A DNA stretch of 64,000 nucleotides from the NCBI RefSeq assembly GCF_028765545.1, contig NZ_JARACP010000004.1:212916-276915 (forward strand). Reading direction: 5' to 3'. The stretch comes from Aliivibrio sp. S4MY1 (GTDB lineage: Bacteria > Pseudomonadota > Gammaproteobacteria > Enterobacterales > Vibrionaceae). Positions within the stretch are counted from its first letter, which is position 1, and every line of letters starts with the position of its first letter. The notes below the pieces were generated by a model. That model was not told where the DNA came from. It saw only the letters and a list, made by a program, of their open reading frames with translations, and did no database searches. The position numbers and the translations under genes are program-made. Shown piece after piece: positions 1 through 8,200 of this stretch.

Positions 1-491
1 TTTAGCTTATTAGGTATTTCTACTTTTTCATGTACCAACGCGGAGTTATATTGTGTTTCTGAGGTTTTATATAAACGCACAACCCAATCCGGAGACCAAC
101 CAGAGTGATAAATAAATTTACCAAACGCATCACTTAGTCGGTTTACCTTATAGGCAGTATTAGGGTTATTCGATGCCACTGCTTTTTGGATGTCGGCTTT
201 TAATTCAGGTGTTACACGCTCATCGGCATCTAGCCATAATACATAATCAGAAGTAATGTGTTGCTGTGCTAATTGACGTTGAGGGCCAAAGCCAGGCCAT
301 TTATCATTAACAATAAATTTGTCGGTAAACTCACGAGCAATAGTCTCAGTTGAATCGGTGCTGCCAGAATCCATGATAACGATTTCATCAACCCAGTCTG
401 AAATACTTTCAAGGCAGGCTTTTAAATGTTTTTCTTCGTTTTTAACAATAAGCGCAACCGCTAAGGTTGGAGAGGTTGTTGGTGTTGTCAT
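1..491 (-). CDS. waaE: LPS core glycosyltransferase, family 2 (WaaE/KdtX-like), 3' end cut by window edge
   Basis: The first 163 residues are visible; the rest lies beyond base 1. My translation gives a GT-A fold of family GT2: an N-terminal strand with VALIVKNEE, then the nucleotide-sugar motif MDSGSTDST near residue 42, then [12 protein letters not shown] near residue 92, which carries the metal-binding DxD. This pattern is typical of WaaE/KdtX enzymes that add glucose to the LPS inner core at the cytoplasmic face of the inner membrane. The ATG overlaps the TAA of the upstream heptosyltransferase gene by one base (TAATG), so the two are translationally coupled. The family is clear; the exact sugar transferred is inferred. 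Confidence 0.85.
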   Translation of the reverse strand, partial: MTTPTTSPTLAVALIVKNEEKHLKACLESISDWVDEIVIMDSGSTDSTETIAREFTDKFIVNDKWPGFGPQRQLAQQHITSDYVLWLDADERVTPELKADIQKAVASNNPNTAYKVNRLSDAFGKFIYHSGWSPDWVVRLYKTSETQYNSALVHEKVEIPNKL

Positions 492-1561
492 TATATATTC
501 TCTTTGGCGGTGTTATTGAGATTCATGGTTAAACGCTCAAATGCATCAGTGACCATATCAAGACTAATATCTTGCATAACATGATCCCCTTTGACCCGTG
601 TACTCCATTTGAGTTCTGATATCGGTTTATTATGTTGTGCCGTTACGTGTTGTTCATAAACACTCACCACATAGGGTAAGCTATTGTATGGCCCTGTACG
701 TTTAGGATTACTGTGGCCATATAAGCCAATAACGGGAGTACTTTGTGTTGTCGCAATATGAGCAGGGCCTGAATCAGGAGCAATCACAACTTGTGCTTCA
801 TTTAATACTGCAGTTAATTGTTTTAGCGAGGTTTTACCAATTAGATTAATAATAGGTAATTGCGTTAAAGATTCAATATTCTCACCAAGCTGTTTTTCAC
901 GCTCGCTTGGCGATCCACATAACACTACTTTATAGCCATGTTCATTTAACCAATCAGCTAGCTGAGCATAACGCTCTGTTAGCCAATTACGTTCATCTTT
1001 ACTCGCCGCTGGGGAAATAACCACATAAGGTTTGTCTGCTGAGATGTTTTCATAAACAAAAGAGAAATCCGCATCAGATAATGGAATATTCCAAGTCGGT
1101 TTCTTCTTTGGTACACCTAAATACTCAACAAAAGAGTAAAAACTGTCGAGAACATGTGCCGATGCTGTATCTTCAATTTTTCTATTAGTAAAAAGCCATT
1201 GCCCTTCTTTCGCGCGCTTACGGTTAAACCCTACTTTATATTTGGCTTTTATACCAAGGGTTAACATACTCGCACGCAGTGCCAATTGCATATGAATTAA
1301 GGCATCAAATTTCTGATCTCTTAATTGAGCCCAAATTGCTTTCATTCCGGCTAATCCCAACTTTTTATCAAATGGGATCACGGTAATACCAGGCAAATCA
1401 TGAATTAATTGCGCTTCTATTTTTCCCACAATCCAAGTTATTTTGGTTGTAGGCCACTCTTTTTGAATTGCCTGAACGGCAGCAACAGCATGGCACACAT
1501 CACCAATCGCTGATAAGCGTAGAATACAGAGTGAGTTAGGGGCAGAAGTGAATAAAGCCAT
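491..1561 (-). CDS. opsX: LPS heptosyltransferase, GT9 family (OpsX-like)
   Basis: A protein of about 356 residues of family GT9, which transfers heptose from ADP-heptose to Kdo-lipid A or the inner core. Visible marks are the N-terminal [14 protein letters not shown] segment and the C-terminal nucleotide-binding motif [15 protein letters not shown] followed by [16 protein letters not shown]. The run [10 protein letters not shown] resembles, from memory, OpsX-type heptosyltransferase I rather than classical WaaC. I placed the start at the internal ATG (MALFTSAPN), because the 17 residues encoded upstream do not match the family. The gene is read into the WaaE-like gene with a one-base overlap. 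GT9 membership is firm; the OpsX assignment is tentative. Confidence 0.82.
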   Translation of the reverse strand: MALFTSAPNSLCILRLSAIGDVCHAVAAVQAIQKEWPTTKITWIVGKIEAQLIHDLPGITVIPFDKKLGLAGMKAIWAQLRDQKFDALIHMQLALRASMLTLGIKAKYKVGFNRKRAKEGQWLFTNRKIEDTASAHVLDSFYSFVEYLGVPKKKPTWNIPLSDADFSFVYENISADKPYVVISPAASKDERNWLTERYAQLADWLNEHGYKVVLCGSPSEREKQLGENIESLTQLPIINLIGKTSLKQLTAVLNEAQVVIAPDSGPAHIATTQSTPVIGLYGHSNPKRTGPYNSLPYVVSVYEQHVTAQHNKPISELKWSTRVKGDHVMQDISLDMVTDAFERLTMNLNNTAKENI

Positions 1562-1640
1562 AGAGATGTTTACCCAGAAAGAATGAGTTAGAATTATGCT
1601 ATTAACGCTCATAAATGTAAAATAGCAAAGAGTGAGAAAG

Positions 1641-1725
1641 AGACTAGAAACTATAAGAATACTTAGCTTTTGCCCTTATAGTTTCTAGAAGCGAAGCGTT
1701 CTAGTTAGCGCAGCGTATAGTCTCT
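1641..1725. repeat. Intergenic palindromic repeat, family A
   Basis: A left arm (AGACTAGAAACTATAAG) is followed after about 13 bases by its inverse (CTTATAGTTTCTAG), then GCGAAGCGTTCTAG and CTAGTTAGCGCAGCGTATAG. The same modules recur at 6811, 7925-8180, 9620, 36370, 38034, 38246, 42042 and 56331. It lies between the divergent heptosyltransferase and kdkA genes and ends 28 bases before the kdkA ATG, so the promoters of both genes must lie in or beside it. Confidence 0.8.
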
Positions 1726-1752
1726 AATGTTTAATATTGGAGTACCTGTAAC

Positions 1753-2442
1753 ATGCAAAAAATCCAAACAAAAAAACAAACTATTTGGTATGACGACTCA
1801 ATCTTAACTGACTCACCAGAACAGTGCTGCGATCCTGAATATTGGCAGCAGCAAAATAAAGTGATTGGTTCAGCTCGAGGGCGAGGCACAACATGGTTTG
1901 TGGCGTTAGATAAAATGGATGCAGCTTTACGTCACTATCGCCGTGGTGGTTTGTTTGGAAAACTAATCAAAGACCACTACATTTTTACTGGTTGGGAAAA
2001 AACACGCAGCTACCAAGAATTTCAGTTATTAAACACGCTAATTGAAGCTGGTGTAAACGTACCAAAGCCGATAGCAGCACGAGCTACAAAACGCTCGTTT
2101 TGCTACCAAGCAGATTTATTAAGTCAAAAGATCCCAAACGCACAAGATCTTGTTTCTATCTTGCAAGAAAAGTCACTACCAAAAGATATCTACCAAAAGA
2201 TTGGTAATGAAATTCGTAAGATGCATGCTGTTCAAGTGAACCATACTGATTTAAATATCCACAATATTTTGATTGATGATAACGATAAAGTTTGGATTAT
2301 TGATTTTGATAAATGTTATCAGCAGAAAGGCGATGACTGGAAGAAAAGCAATTGGGATAGACTAAAGCGTTCATTCATTAAAGAAGTAAGTAAACGAAAT
2401 ATTCATTGGGGTGAAGAAGAGTGGGCTAGCTTAGAGAGCTAA
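1753..2442 (+). CDS. kdkA: 3-deoxy-D-manno-octulosonic acid kinase
   Basis: KdkA phosphorylates the Kdo residue of LPS at O-4 using ATP, in species whose inner core has a single phosphorylated Kdo. The 229-residue product has a small protein-kinase-like fold. The catalytic loop HTDLNIHNIL is near residue 165 and the metal-binding IIDFDKC near residue 182. The N-terminal region has the family's GRGTTWFV segment and RRGGLFGKL. It is transcribed towards waaA, with the stop codons only 33 bases apart and no obvious terminator between them. A neighbouring Kdo transferase gene fits this role well. Confidence 0.93.
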   Translation: MQKIQTKKQTIWYDDSILTDSPEQCCDPEYWQQQNKVIGSARGRGTTWFVALDKMDAALRHYRRGGLFGKLIKDHYIFTGWEKTRSYQEFQLLNTLIEAGVNVPKPIAARATKRSFCYQADLLSQKIPNAQDLVSILQEKSLPKDIYQKIGNEIRKMHAVQVNHTDLNIHNILIDDNDKVWIIDFDKCYQQKGDDWKKSNWDRLKRSFIKEVSKRNIHWGEEEWASLES

Positions 2443-2475
2443 CCCATAGGTAAATTAAACTTTCTGAGTTTGGTA

Positions 2476-3747
2476 TTAAAGCAGATTTAAGGTTTTTATT
2501 ACTGCTCCAGAATTTTTTGAAATAAAGTCTTGTGCATTTTTTCCCATTATCTCTGCATACTCTGGTTGAGTTATTAATTGTTTTAATAGGCTCGACAGTT
2601 CTTCAGAAGAAGTGACCATTTTCGTTGCTTCTTCTTTGATTAAGGTTTCAGTTATCTCTAAAAAATTATAATAGCTAGGCCCAGTAATTGAGGGTTTAGC
2701 CAACGCAGCAGGTTCAAGTAAGTTATGTCCACCCACTTTATTACCTAATAAGCTGCCACCTATAAAGCAAACATCTGAAGCGCCAATCAATGTCAGCATC
2801 TCCCCCATGGTGTCACCAAGGTAAACCTGAATATCTGAACTAATTGATGAGTTCGATGTACGTTTTATGGCTTTAAGGCCTGATTCTTCACACAATTCGA
2901 ACACAGAGTTAAAACGCTCAGGATGACGAGGCACCAAAATAAGCAAAGTATCAGGAATACTTTTTAGTAACTCCTGATGAGCTACTAATACTTGTTCATC
3001 TTCACCTTTGTGAGTGCTTGCTGCAATCCAGACTGGACGTTCAGAACCTAATGTATAGCGAAGTTGCTTCCCTGATTCAATAACGCCTTCAGTGATTTCT
3101 ATATCAAATTTTACAGAGCCAGTAACATGAACTCGATCTTTATTTATACCAAGTGCAATAAAGCGATCAGCATCATCTTGATACTGGCAACACACATGAG
3201 TTAAATGCTTAGCTAGTAAATTAAATATTGGTTGTACTTTTTTATACCCTAAGTAGGACTTTTCAGAAAGGCGAGCATTTAATACTGAAATAGGAATGCC
3301 AAATTTGGCAACAGTATGCAGCGTATTTGGCCACAGTTCTGTTTCCATAATTAGCATCTTTTCAGGTTTAGTCGCTTTTAAAAACCCACGAACCGCAAAG
3401 CAAAAATCAATCGGCATGTATCTGTGCTCAACCAAATTACCTAACTTTTCAATTTGCTCAGCGCCAGTACTTGTTGTCGTCGTGACAAGAATTGGTTGTT
3501 CAGGGTTTTGCTTCTTTAATGCTTTAATAATAGGAGCAGCAGCAATGGCTTCACCAACTGATACCGCATGAATCCATATTGGAGCCTGCGTTGTATTGAG
3601 TGATGGCGTACAACCAAAATGCTCTTTCCATCGACGACCAAAAGCAGGCTTTCCCTCTTTTTTCTTATAAAGAGAACAGAGAAGGAATGGAGAGATGAGA
3701 GTTAAAATGATTGAATAACTAAATCTAATCAATATCTGTAGCCTCAT
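2476..3747 (-). CDS. waaA: 3-deoxy-D-manno-octulosonate (Kdo) transferase
   Basis: WaaA (KdtA) moves Kdo from CMP-Kdo to lipid IVA at the inner membrane and is essential for LPS. The 423-residue product has one N-terminal membrane anchor (residues 8-26), then a GT-B fold. VSVGEA near residue 65 holds the likely catalytic Glu. Further marks are NARLSEKSY, AASTHKGEDE and GGHNLLEPAALAKP, the last in the CMP-Kdo binding half. Together with kdkA next door this suggests a phosphorylated mono-Kdo core. The start overlaps the end of the waaL gene by 23 bases, so it probably belongs to the waaF-waaL-waaA transcript. Confidence 0.95.
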   Translation of the reverse strand: MRLQILIRFSYSIILTLISPFLLCSLYKKKEGKPAFGRRWKEHFGCTPSLNTTQAPIWIHAVSVGEAIAAAPIIKALKKQNPEQPILVTTTTSTGAEQIEKLGNLVEHRYMPIDFCFAVRGFLKATKPEKMLIMETELWPNTLHTVAKFGIPISVLNARLSEKSYLGYKKVQPIFNLLAKHLTHVCCQYQDDADRFIALGINKDRVHVTGSVKFDIEITEGVIESGKQLRYTLGSERPVWIAASTHKGEDEQVLVAHQELLKSIPDTLLILVPRHPERFNSVFELCEESGLKAIKRTSNSSISSDIQVYLGDTMGEMLTLIGASDVCFIGGSLLGNKVGGHNLLEPAALAKPSITGPSYYNFLEITETLIKEEATKMVTSSEELSSLLKQLITQPEYAEIMGKNAQDFISKNSGAVIKTLNLL

Positions 3748-4924
3748 CCCCTAGAGTTATAATCATCATAAGTATGCCATAAAATGCAAGTGTAACCGGT
3801 TGGCTAAATGGGATATCAGTCAGTGATGCGGTAAGGAACACAATTAAAGCTAGTATACCTATATGTGAGTCTGCATTACGCGAATTAACAAGTTTTTTAT
3901 GATAGATAATAGGAATAGAGATTAGTGATAATAATAATAGGAAACCTATAATTCCATTTTTAATAAAAGTAGTAATGTATTGATTGTGATAATGTGTCCA
4001 CTTAACGCTCCCTAATGATATTTTACCTTCTTCATATAGTTCTTGTTTTTTTTCTATATGATTAGAACCTAATCCTAAGAATGTAGGTGATTTAGAAAGT
4101 TCATAGCCTGCTTGCCACATTTGAAGGCGGTAGCCTATAGATGTGTTTAAATTACCATTCATTATTTGGGTATATTCATGTTTTGTTTGTAGGTAACGTT
4201 GTTCTATTTTATTATTATTGAAATAACCAAAAGTAAAGCCAATGATAATTATGGGTATTAATAGCTTAAATATTAAATCTTTCTTAATAGAAGAAAATAT
4301 AATTAAGTATATAAATGCAAGAATTAGCGCAAGTAGTGTTCCTCTAGTTTGACTAATCAGAATAGCGGACGCCCCGATTAAGCTTGCAATGCATAATAGT
4401 ATCTGATTTTTTTTTCTATGCTCATGAAAAGAAAACCATAAGCACATTATCACAACAGAAGCAGTAAATGTTGTATATGGTATAGGGTTGATGCCCCATG
4501 ATGGGCGAGGTGTACCTAAAGTTATTGCTTCATAATAGCAGTAAATAAATGAGACTAAACAGCCTAATACTGATAGGCTAGACAGGTTTTTTTTCAAGTA
4601 TTGTAAAGAGTTTTTAGGGGTGATGATAGAAAGTAATGTCAAAGAAAGTAAAACTCTAAGTTCACTAGAACTATACCCGTTAGTTAATTTTCCTACTATA
4701 GCAATAATGCTCATAGTTATAAATAACCAAGTGATTCTACGCTCATTAATTTGTTGTAATATCTGTTTAGGGCCTAAGTTAAATATAGAGAACAAAAACA
4801 CAACAAAAGTTAATAATGCTAATTCTTTATTCGCATCAGCATATAAAAATAAGCCGCTAAAGCACCAAATAAATGGAATGCAAAAAATGCATCTAATAAA
4901 TATATCCTTATTCACTGTATTCAC
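3725..4924 (-). CDS. waaL: O-antigen ligase
   Basis: A 399-residue integral membrane protein with about 10-12 hydrophobic segments and the Wzy_C/O-antigen ligase signature. ISQTRGTLLALILAF forms the start of the core domain. A long periplasmic loop carries RLQMWQAGYELSKSP and the HYHNQY motif with the conserved His. WaaL joins undecaprenyl-linked O-antigen to the lipid A-core in the periplasm. Its partner polymer is presumably made by the locus at 12-33 kb. The ATG overlaps the waaF stop by four bases (ATGA). Codon use is more AT-rich than that of waaF and waaA, as is usual for this fast-evolving gene. Ligase rather than polymerase is inferred from its place among core genes. Confidence 0.85.
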   Translation of the reverse strand: MNTVNKDIFIRCIFCIPFIWCFSGLFLYADANKELALLTFVVFLFSIFNLGPKQILQQINERRITWLFITMSIIAIVGKLTNGYSSSELRVLLSLTLLSIITPKNSLQYLKKNLSSLSVLGCLVSFIYCYYEAITLGTPRPSWGINPIPYTTFTASVVIMCLWFSFHEHRKKNQILLCIASLIGASAILISQTRGTLLALILAFIYLIIFSSIKKDLIFKLLIPIIIIGFTFGYFNNNKIEQRYLQTKHEYTQIMNGNLNTSIGYRLQMWQAGYELSKSPTFLGLGSNHIEKKQELYEEGKISLGSVKWTHYHNQYITTFIKNGIIGFLLLLSLISIPIIYHKKLVNSRNADSHIGILALIVFLTASLTDIPFSQPVTLAFYGILMMIITLGDEATDID

Positions 4925-5949
4925 TGTATTAGTTTATTTAAAACTATTGTAGGTTCTAATTCTTTCAAACACTTCAAATGCCCAAGAGGACACTCACGCT
5001 TAAAGCATGGGCGACATTCAATATCTGTACTCAAAATATCGACTTTCTTAGCTAATGGTGGTGTGTATTTTGGTGACGTTGAACCATAAATGCCAACCAC
5101 ATGACAGCCCACAGCCGCAGCAACGTGCATTAAACCAGAGTCATTACTAACAACTATGTTACAAGCAGCAAGCAGATCAACTGCTTCAATTAGGCTTGTA
5201 TCACCAGCAAGATTAAATACGGATGTTTGATTAGTAGAATCAACCAAAGACTTAATAGTCTCAGTGGTTTCTTTATCTTTAGCAGAGCCAAATAACCAAA
5301 CTTGGTGACCTTGGTTAATCATCTCATTAGCTACTGCTGCATAATGCTCGACAGGCCACTGTTTTGCTGGGCCAAACTCCGCCCCAGGACACAAACCAAG
5401 CACTGGTTTTTCTGTAGATAAAGAAAACTTACTAAGCGTTGATTGCTGCATTTTGGTATCAATAGCAAGTTTAGGTCGAGGTAAATTATCTAGCCCACCT
5501 AATGAGCTTGAGTTAAGCATTTCTGCTTTTGGATGAGCCAATGCCACATAGCGCTCAACCATATATTGAAATGATTTTTTATTTAGTCGTAAATCGTTAA
5601 GCAGGCCATAACGCATCTCGCCTTTCCAACCAGTGCGAATAGGGATCCCTGCAAACCAAGGAATAAGAGCTGACTTTGCTGAGTTAGGACAAATATAAGC
5701 ATGCGTATAATTATTGGTTTTAAGTTGTTTACCTAAACGGCGGCGGCCAAGTAGGTCAATATCACCATGACCAAGAGGCATTTCAATCGCTTGGTTTACT
5801 TCAGGCATACGCTCTAGAATAGGTTTGCACCAAGCTGGTGCCATCACATCAATAGTGGCGCCAGGATGTAATTGTTTAAGCGTGATATACAGTGCTTGAG
5901 ACATCACCATATCGCCAACCCATGATGGGCCAATGATTAGTATTTTCAT
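4921..5949 (-). CDS. waaF: ADP-heptose:LPS heptosyltransferase II
   Basis: A 342-residue GT9 enzyme that adds the second heptose to the LPS inner core. The N-terminus ILIIGPSWVGDMVMSQ is diagnostic of WaaF, as are PGAEFGPAKQWP in the middle and VVSNDSGLMHVAAA with GIYGSTSPKYTPP in the C-terminal half. The C-terminus has the Cys-rich CRPCFKRECPLGH stretch also found in family members. Length matches the family (about 348 in E. coli). It sits between the GT25 gene and waaL, with a four-base overlap into waaL. Confidence 0.95.
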   Translation of the reverse strand: MKILIIGPSWVGDMVMSQALYITLKQLHPGATIDVMAPAWCKPILERMPEVNQAIEMPLGHGDIDLLGRRRLGKQLKTNNYTHAYICPNSAKSALIPWFAGIPIRTGWKGEMRYGLLNDLRLNKKSFQYMVERYVALAHPKAEMLNSSSLGGLDNLPRPKLAIDTKMQQSTLSKFSLSTEKPVLGLCPGAEFGPAKQWPVEHYAAVANEMINQGHQVWLFGSAKDKETTETIKSLVDSTNQTSVFNLAGDTSLIEAVDLLAACNIVVSNDSGLMHVAAAVGCHVVGIYGSTSPKYTPPLAKKVDILSTDIECRPCFKRECPLGHLKCLKELEPTIVLNKLIQ

Positions 5950-5966
5950 TTAATTATCCGCTTAAC

Positions 5967-6686
5967 TTAATAGGGTGCTTTAATCATGTAATCTTTAATT
6001 TGCTCATAAAGACGAAACGACTCAATGTAGCATTTATCTAGTAAGGTAACCCCGGTTTTGTCTTTTCGCTTACTTCCAATGGTTGATGCTATTTTAGCTC
6101 TGGAGACTAAATCTGGTGACATACAGTAAGCGGTAACGCTATGTAAATATGGCTTCTCCATATAATCGTCGACAGGTTCTATGAACTGATTAGCATTAGA
6201 AATAAATTTGTGCGCAGTTTCTGGCGTAATACAGTAACCTTGTGTTCCACATGTTCTTCTAAGGTAACGAATAATAGATATATTTGAGTTGAGCTTTTCA
6301 ATAGTTTTATATGCTTTAGGGAAATAAGCAAATAACTTTATAAACCGGTATTTCTTACAATTATCTTGCAGTGAAGTTAGATAAATAGAGAGTTCAGGAA
6401 TTATATCAATATTATCTTCTAGAATTAAAATAGTTTGATTAAGTTTTTTGCATATTTCCCAAGCAGTATAATGACTAGCAAAGCAAGCTATTTCAGAGTC
6501 AAGTAATGTATAACCGAAACGTTTTTTAGTTAGTGGATCATTACGACGCTCGCTATGAGTAAAGTTAGGGATTGATGCATCGATAGCATCAATAAACTCA
6601 AACTCAATACCAGCATCATCTAATTGTTTTTGAATACGCTCACGACGATCGACCGAACGTTTTAAACTGACAACAAATACTTTCAT
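5967..6686 (-). CDS. LPS glycosyltransferase, family 25
   Basis: A product of about 239 residues of family GT25, which groups galactosyl- and related transferases acting on LPS or lipooligosaccharide cores. The N-terminus MKVFVVSLKRSVDRRERI and the SEIACFASHYTAWEIC segment with ILILEDNIDI near residue 90 (the acidic metal-binding cluster) are typical. I prefer the second ATG (MKVFVV): the first would add only MGD, and GGGTGAT precedes the second. The gene ends 17 bases before waaF. Its upstream region holds a seven-base tandem array, described separately, that could modulate expression. The acceptor sugar cannot be told from the sequence. Confidence 0.85.
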   Translation of the reverse strand: MKVFVVSLKRSVDRRERIQKQLDDAGIEFEFIDAIDASIPNFTHSERRNDPLTKKRFGYTLLDSEIACFASHYTAWEICKKLNQTILILEDNIDIIPELSIYLTSLQDNCKKYRFIKLFAYFPKAYKTIEKLNSNISIIRYLRRTCGTQGYCITPETAHKFISNANQFIEPVDDYMEKPYLHSVTAYCMSPDLVSRAKIASTIGSKRKDKTGVTLLDKCYIESFRLYEQIKDYMIKAPY

Positions 6687-6710
6687 ATCACCCATATACC
6701 AAAATAATGT

Positions 6711-6757
6711 TAGAAACTAGAAACTAGAAACTAGAAACTAGAAACTAGAAACTAGAA
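6711..6757. repeat. Tandem heptanucleotide array (TAGAAAC)n
   Basis: Six perfect copies of TAGAAAC run from 6711 to 6752, followed by a partial copy. The array lies about 25 bases upstream of the preferred GT25 start on the minus strand, in the leader or promoter region. The unit is part of the family A intergenic repeat (ACTAGAAACTA), so the array probably arose by slippage of one repeat arm. Confidence 0.9.
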
Positions 6758-6788
6758 GTACAAGAGCAGTAGTAGCGCTCTTGTACTT
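6756..6788. terminator. Perfect hairpin between hldD and the GT25 gene
   Basis: AAGTACAAGAGC pairs exactly with GCTCTTGTACTT across a nine-base loop. It lies downstream of hldD and upstream of the GT25 gene, both on the minus strand. There is no long T run, so it may be an inefficient terminator, an RNA-stabilising stem, or part of the adjoining repeat. Confidence 0.4.
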
Positions 6789-6810
6789 AATTTACGATCT
6801 TTCTGAAACC

Positions 6811-6860
6811 TAGCTCTTATAGAAGCAAAGCGGTCTAGTCTCTAGTTAGCAAAGCGTATC
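6811..6860. repeat. Family A repeat, right arm
   Basis: CTCTTATAGAAGCAAAGCGGTCTAG followed by CTAGTTAGCAAAGCGTAT matches the right arm of the other family A copies. It starts about 20 bases beyond the hldD stop codon, so it lies in the hldD 3' region. Confidence 0.75.
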
Positions 6861-6879
6861 ATTTTTACTTCTCAGAGCG

Positions 6880-7821
6880 TTACTTATTAACCAGTGCCAT
6901 ATACTCAGCAACACCATCAGCCACTGACTTAAATTTAACATCGCAACCCGCAGCACGCAGCTTAGTTAAATCCGCTTGCGTAAACTCTTGGTAAGCGCCT
7001 TTTAAATGCTCAGGGAATGGAATACTTTGAACTTCGCCTTTACCGTGGTGTTTAATCACAGCATCAGCAACCGCGCGGAACGGTTCAGCACGGCCAGTAC
7101 CACAGTTGTAAATACCAGAAACACCATTTTCTAAGAACCAAAGATTAACTGCAGCCACATCACCCACGTAAACGAAATCACGTTTAAACTCGTCGCTACC
7201 TTCAAATAACTTAGGATCTTCGCCAGCATTCATTTGATTATTTAAATGGAAAGCGACAGAAGCCATAGAGCCTTTGTGTTGCTCACGAGGGCCATACACA
7301 TTGAAGTAACGGAAACCGGTAATTTGAGATAGCGTTTCATTGTGTACTTCAGCATCAGCCCATAGGCGACGAACGTAGTTATCAAACTGTTGTTTAGAAT
7401 AGCCGTAGACGTTTAATGCGCCTTCGTATTCACGCTCTTCAATGAAGGTATCAGTGTCGCCATAGGTAGCAGCAGATGAAGCGTATAAGAATGGAATTTC
7501 ACGTTCGATACAAAAATGAAGCACTTCTTTTGAGTATTCATAGTTGTTCATCATGATGTATTTGCCATCCCACTCAGTGGTAGCAGAGCAAGCACCTTCG
7601 TGGAAAATAGCCTCGATAGGGCCAAAGTCATCACCCGCCATAATTTGCGTAATGAAATCTTCTTTATCCATGTAATCAGTGATATCAAGATCAACTAGGT
7701 TCTTGAATTTTTTACCATCTTTCAGGTTATCAACCACTAAGATATCGTTAAAGCCGTTGTCGTTTAAAGACTTAACAATGTTGCTGCCAATCATGCCAGC
7801 GCCGCCAGTTACAATGATCAT
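6880..7821 (-). CDS. hldD: ADP-L-glycero-D-manno-heptose 6-epimerase
   Basis: HldD (RfaD/GmhD) converts ADP-D-glycero-D-manno-heptose to the L,D form used by WaaF and OpsX-type transferases. The 313-residue product is an extended short-chain dehydrogenase: [13 protein letters not shown] is the N-terminal Rossmann loop, [11 protein letters not shown] holds the YxxxK catalytic pair near residue 140, and [16 protein letters not shown] is diagnostic of this epimerase. Length matches E. coli (310). It is followed by core transferase genes on the same strand, but a hairpin and repeats separate them, so cotranscription is uncertain. Confidence 0.96.
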   Translation of the reverse strand: MIIVTGGAGMIGSNIVKSLNDNGFNDILVVDNLKDGKKFKNLVDLDITDYMDKEDFITQIMAGDDFGPIEAIFHEGACSATTEWDGKYIMMNNYEYSKEVLHFCIEREIPFLYASSAATYGDTDTFIEEREYEGALNVYGYSKQQFDNYVRRLWADAEVHNETLSQITGFRYFNVYGPREQHKGSMASVAFHLNNQMNAGEDPKLFEGSDEFKRDFVYVGDVAAVNLWFLENGVSGIYNCGTGRAEPFRAVADAVIKHHGKGEVQSIPFPEHLKGAYQEFTQADLTKLRAAGCDVKFKSVADGVAEYMALVNK

Positions 7822-7924
7822 TTTGATACCACGATTAAATAAGATAATTGGTGAGATTGTAACAAAGAAAGGAGTAAAAGGCAGCGGTAATTTTGCGACA
7901 AGGTATTAGTGAGTGGTCATTAAT

Positions 7925-8180
7925 AGAGACTATACGCTTTGCTAACTAGAAACTATAAGATCATACACTGTGAGTTCTTCATGAGATATGAACCGAAAAG
8001 CAAGTTGTAAGTACAATGAATGAAGCGAATTGATTAAATATCGAATGCTTAATGAATAGAAATTGAGCTATAAAAGTGAAGATCTGGAATATATGGGTTA
8101 GCGATGTATTTGATTAATCAGTATTACTGGCTTTTATAGTACCTAGTCACGCAGTGAATATAGTTAGTAAAGCGTATAGT
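7925..8180. repeat. Family A repeat pair bounding a non-coding 250-bp stretch
   Basis: The left arm (7925-7960) reads AGACTATACGCTTTGC then TAACTAGAAACTATAAGA. The right arm (8129-8180) is its imperfect inverse (CTTTTATAGT ... TAAAGCGTATAGT). The interior has no credible ORF. The element fills most of the 379-base gap between hldD and the divergently transcribed metallo-beta-lactamase gene, and I see nothing else there apart from AAGGAGAT before the 8201 ATG. Confidence 0.7.
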
Positions 8181-8200
8181 TTATTTAAAAAGGAGATCTA

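Noticed and set aside
4620..4952. 110-codon ORF antisense to waaL
   Set aside because: Its frame is the complement of a well-supported membrane protein; low complexity and no ribosome-binding site.
6711..6757. CRISPR-like tandem array
   Set aside because: The period is seven bases with no spacers and no cas genes nearby; it is a simple tandem repeat.
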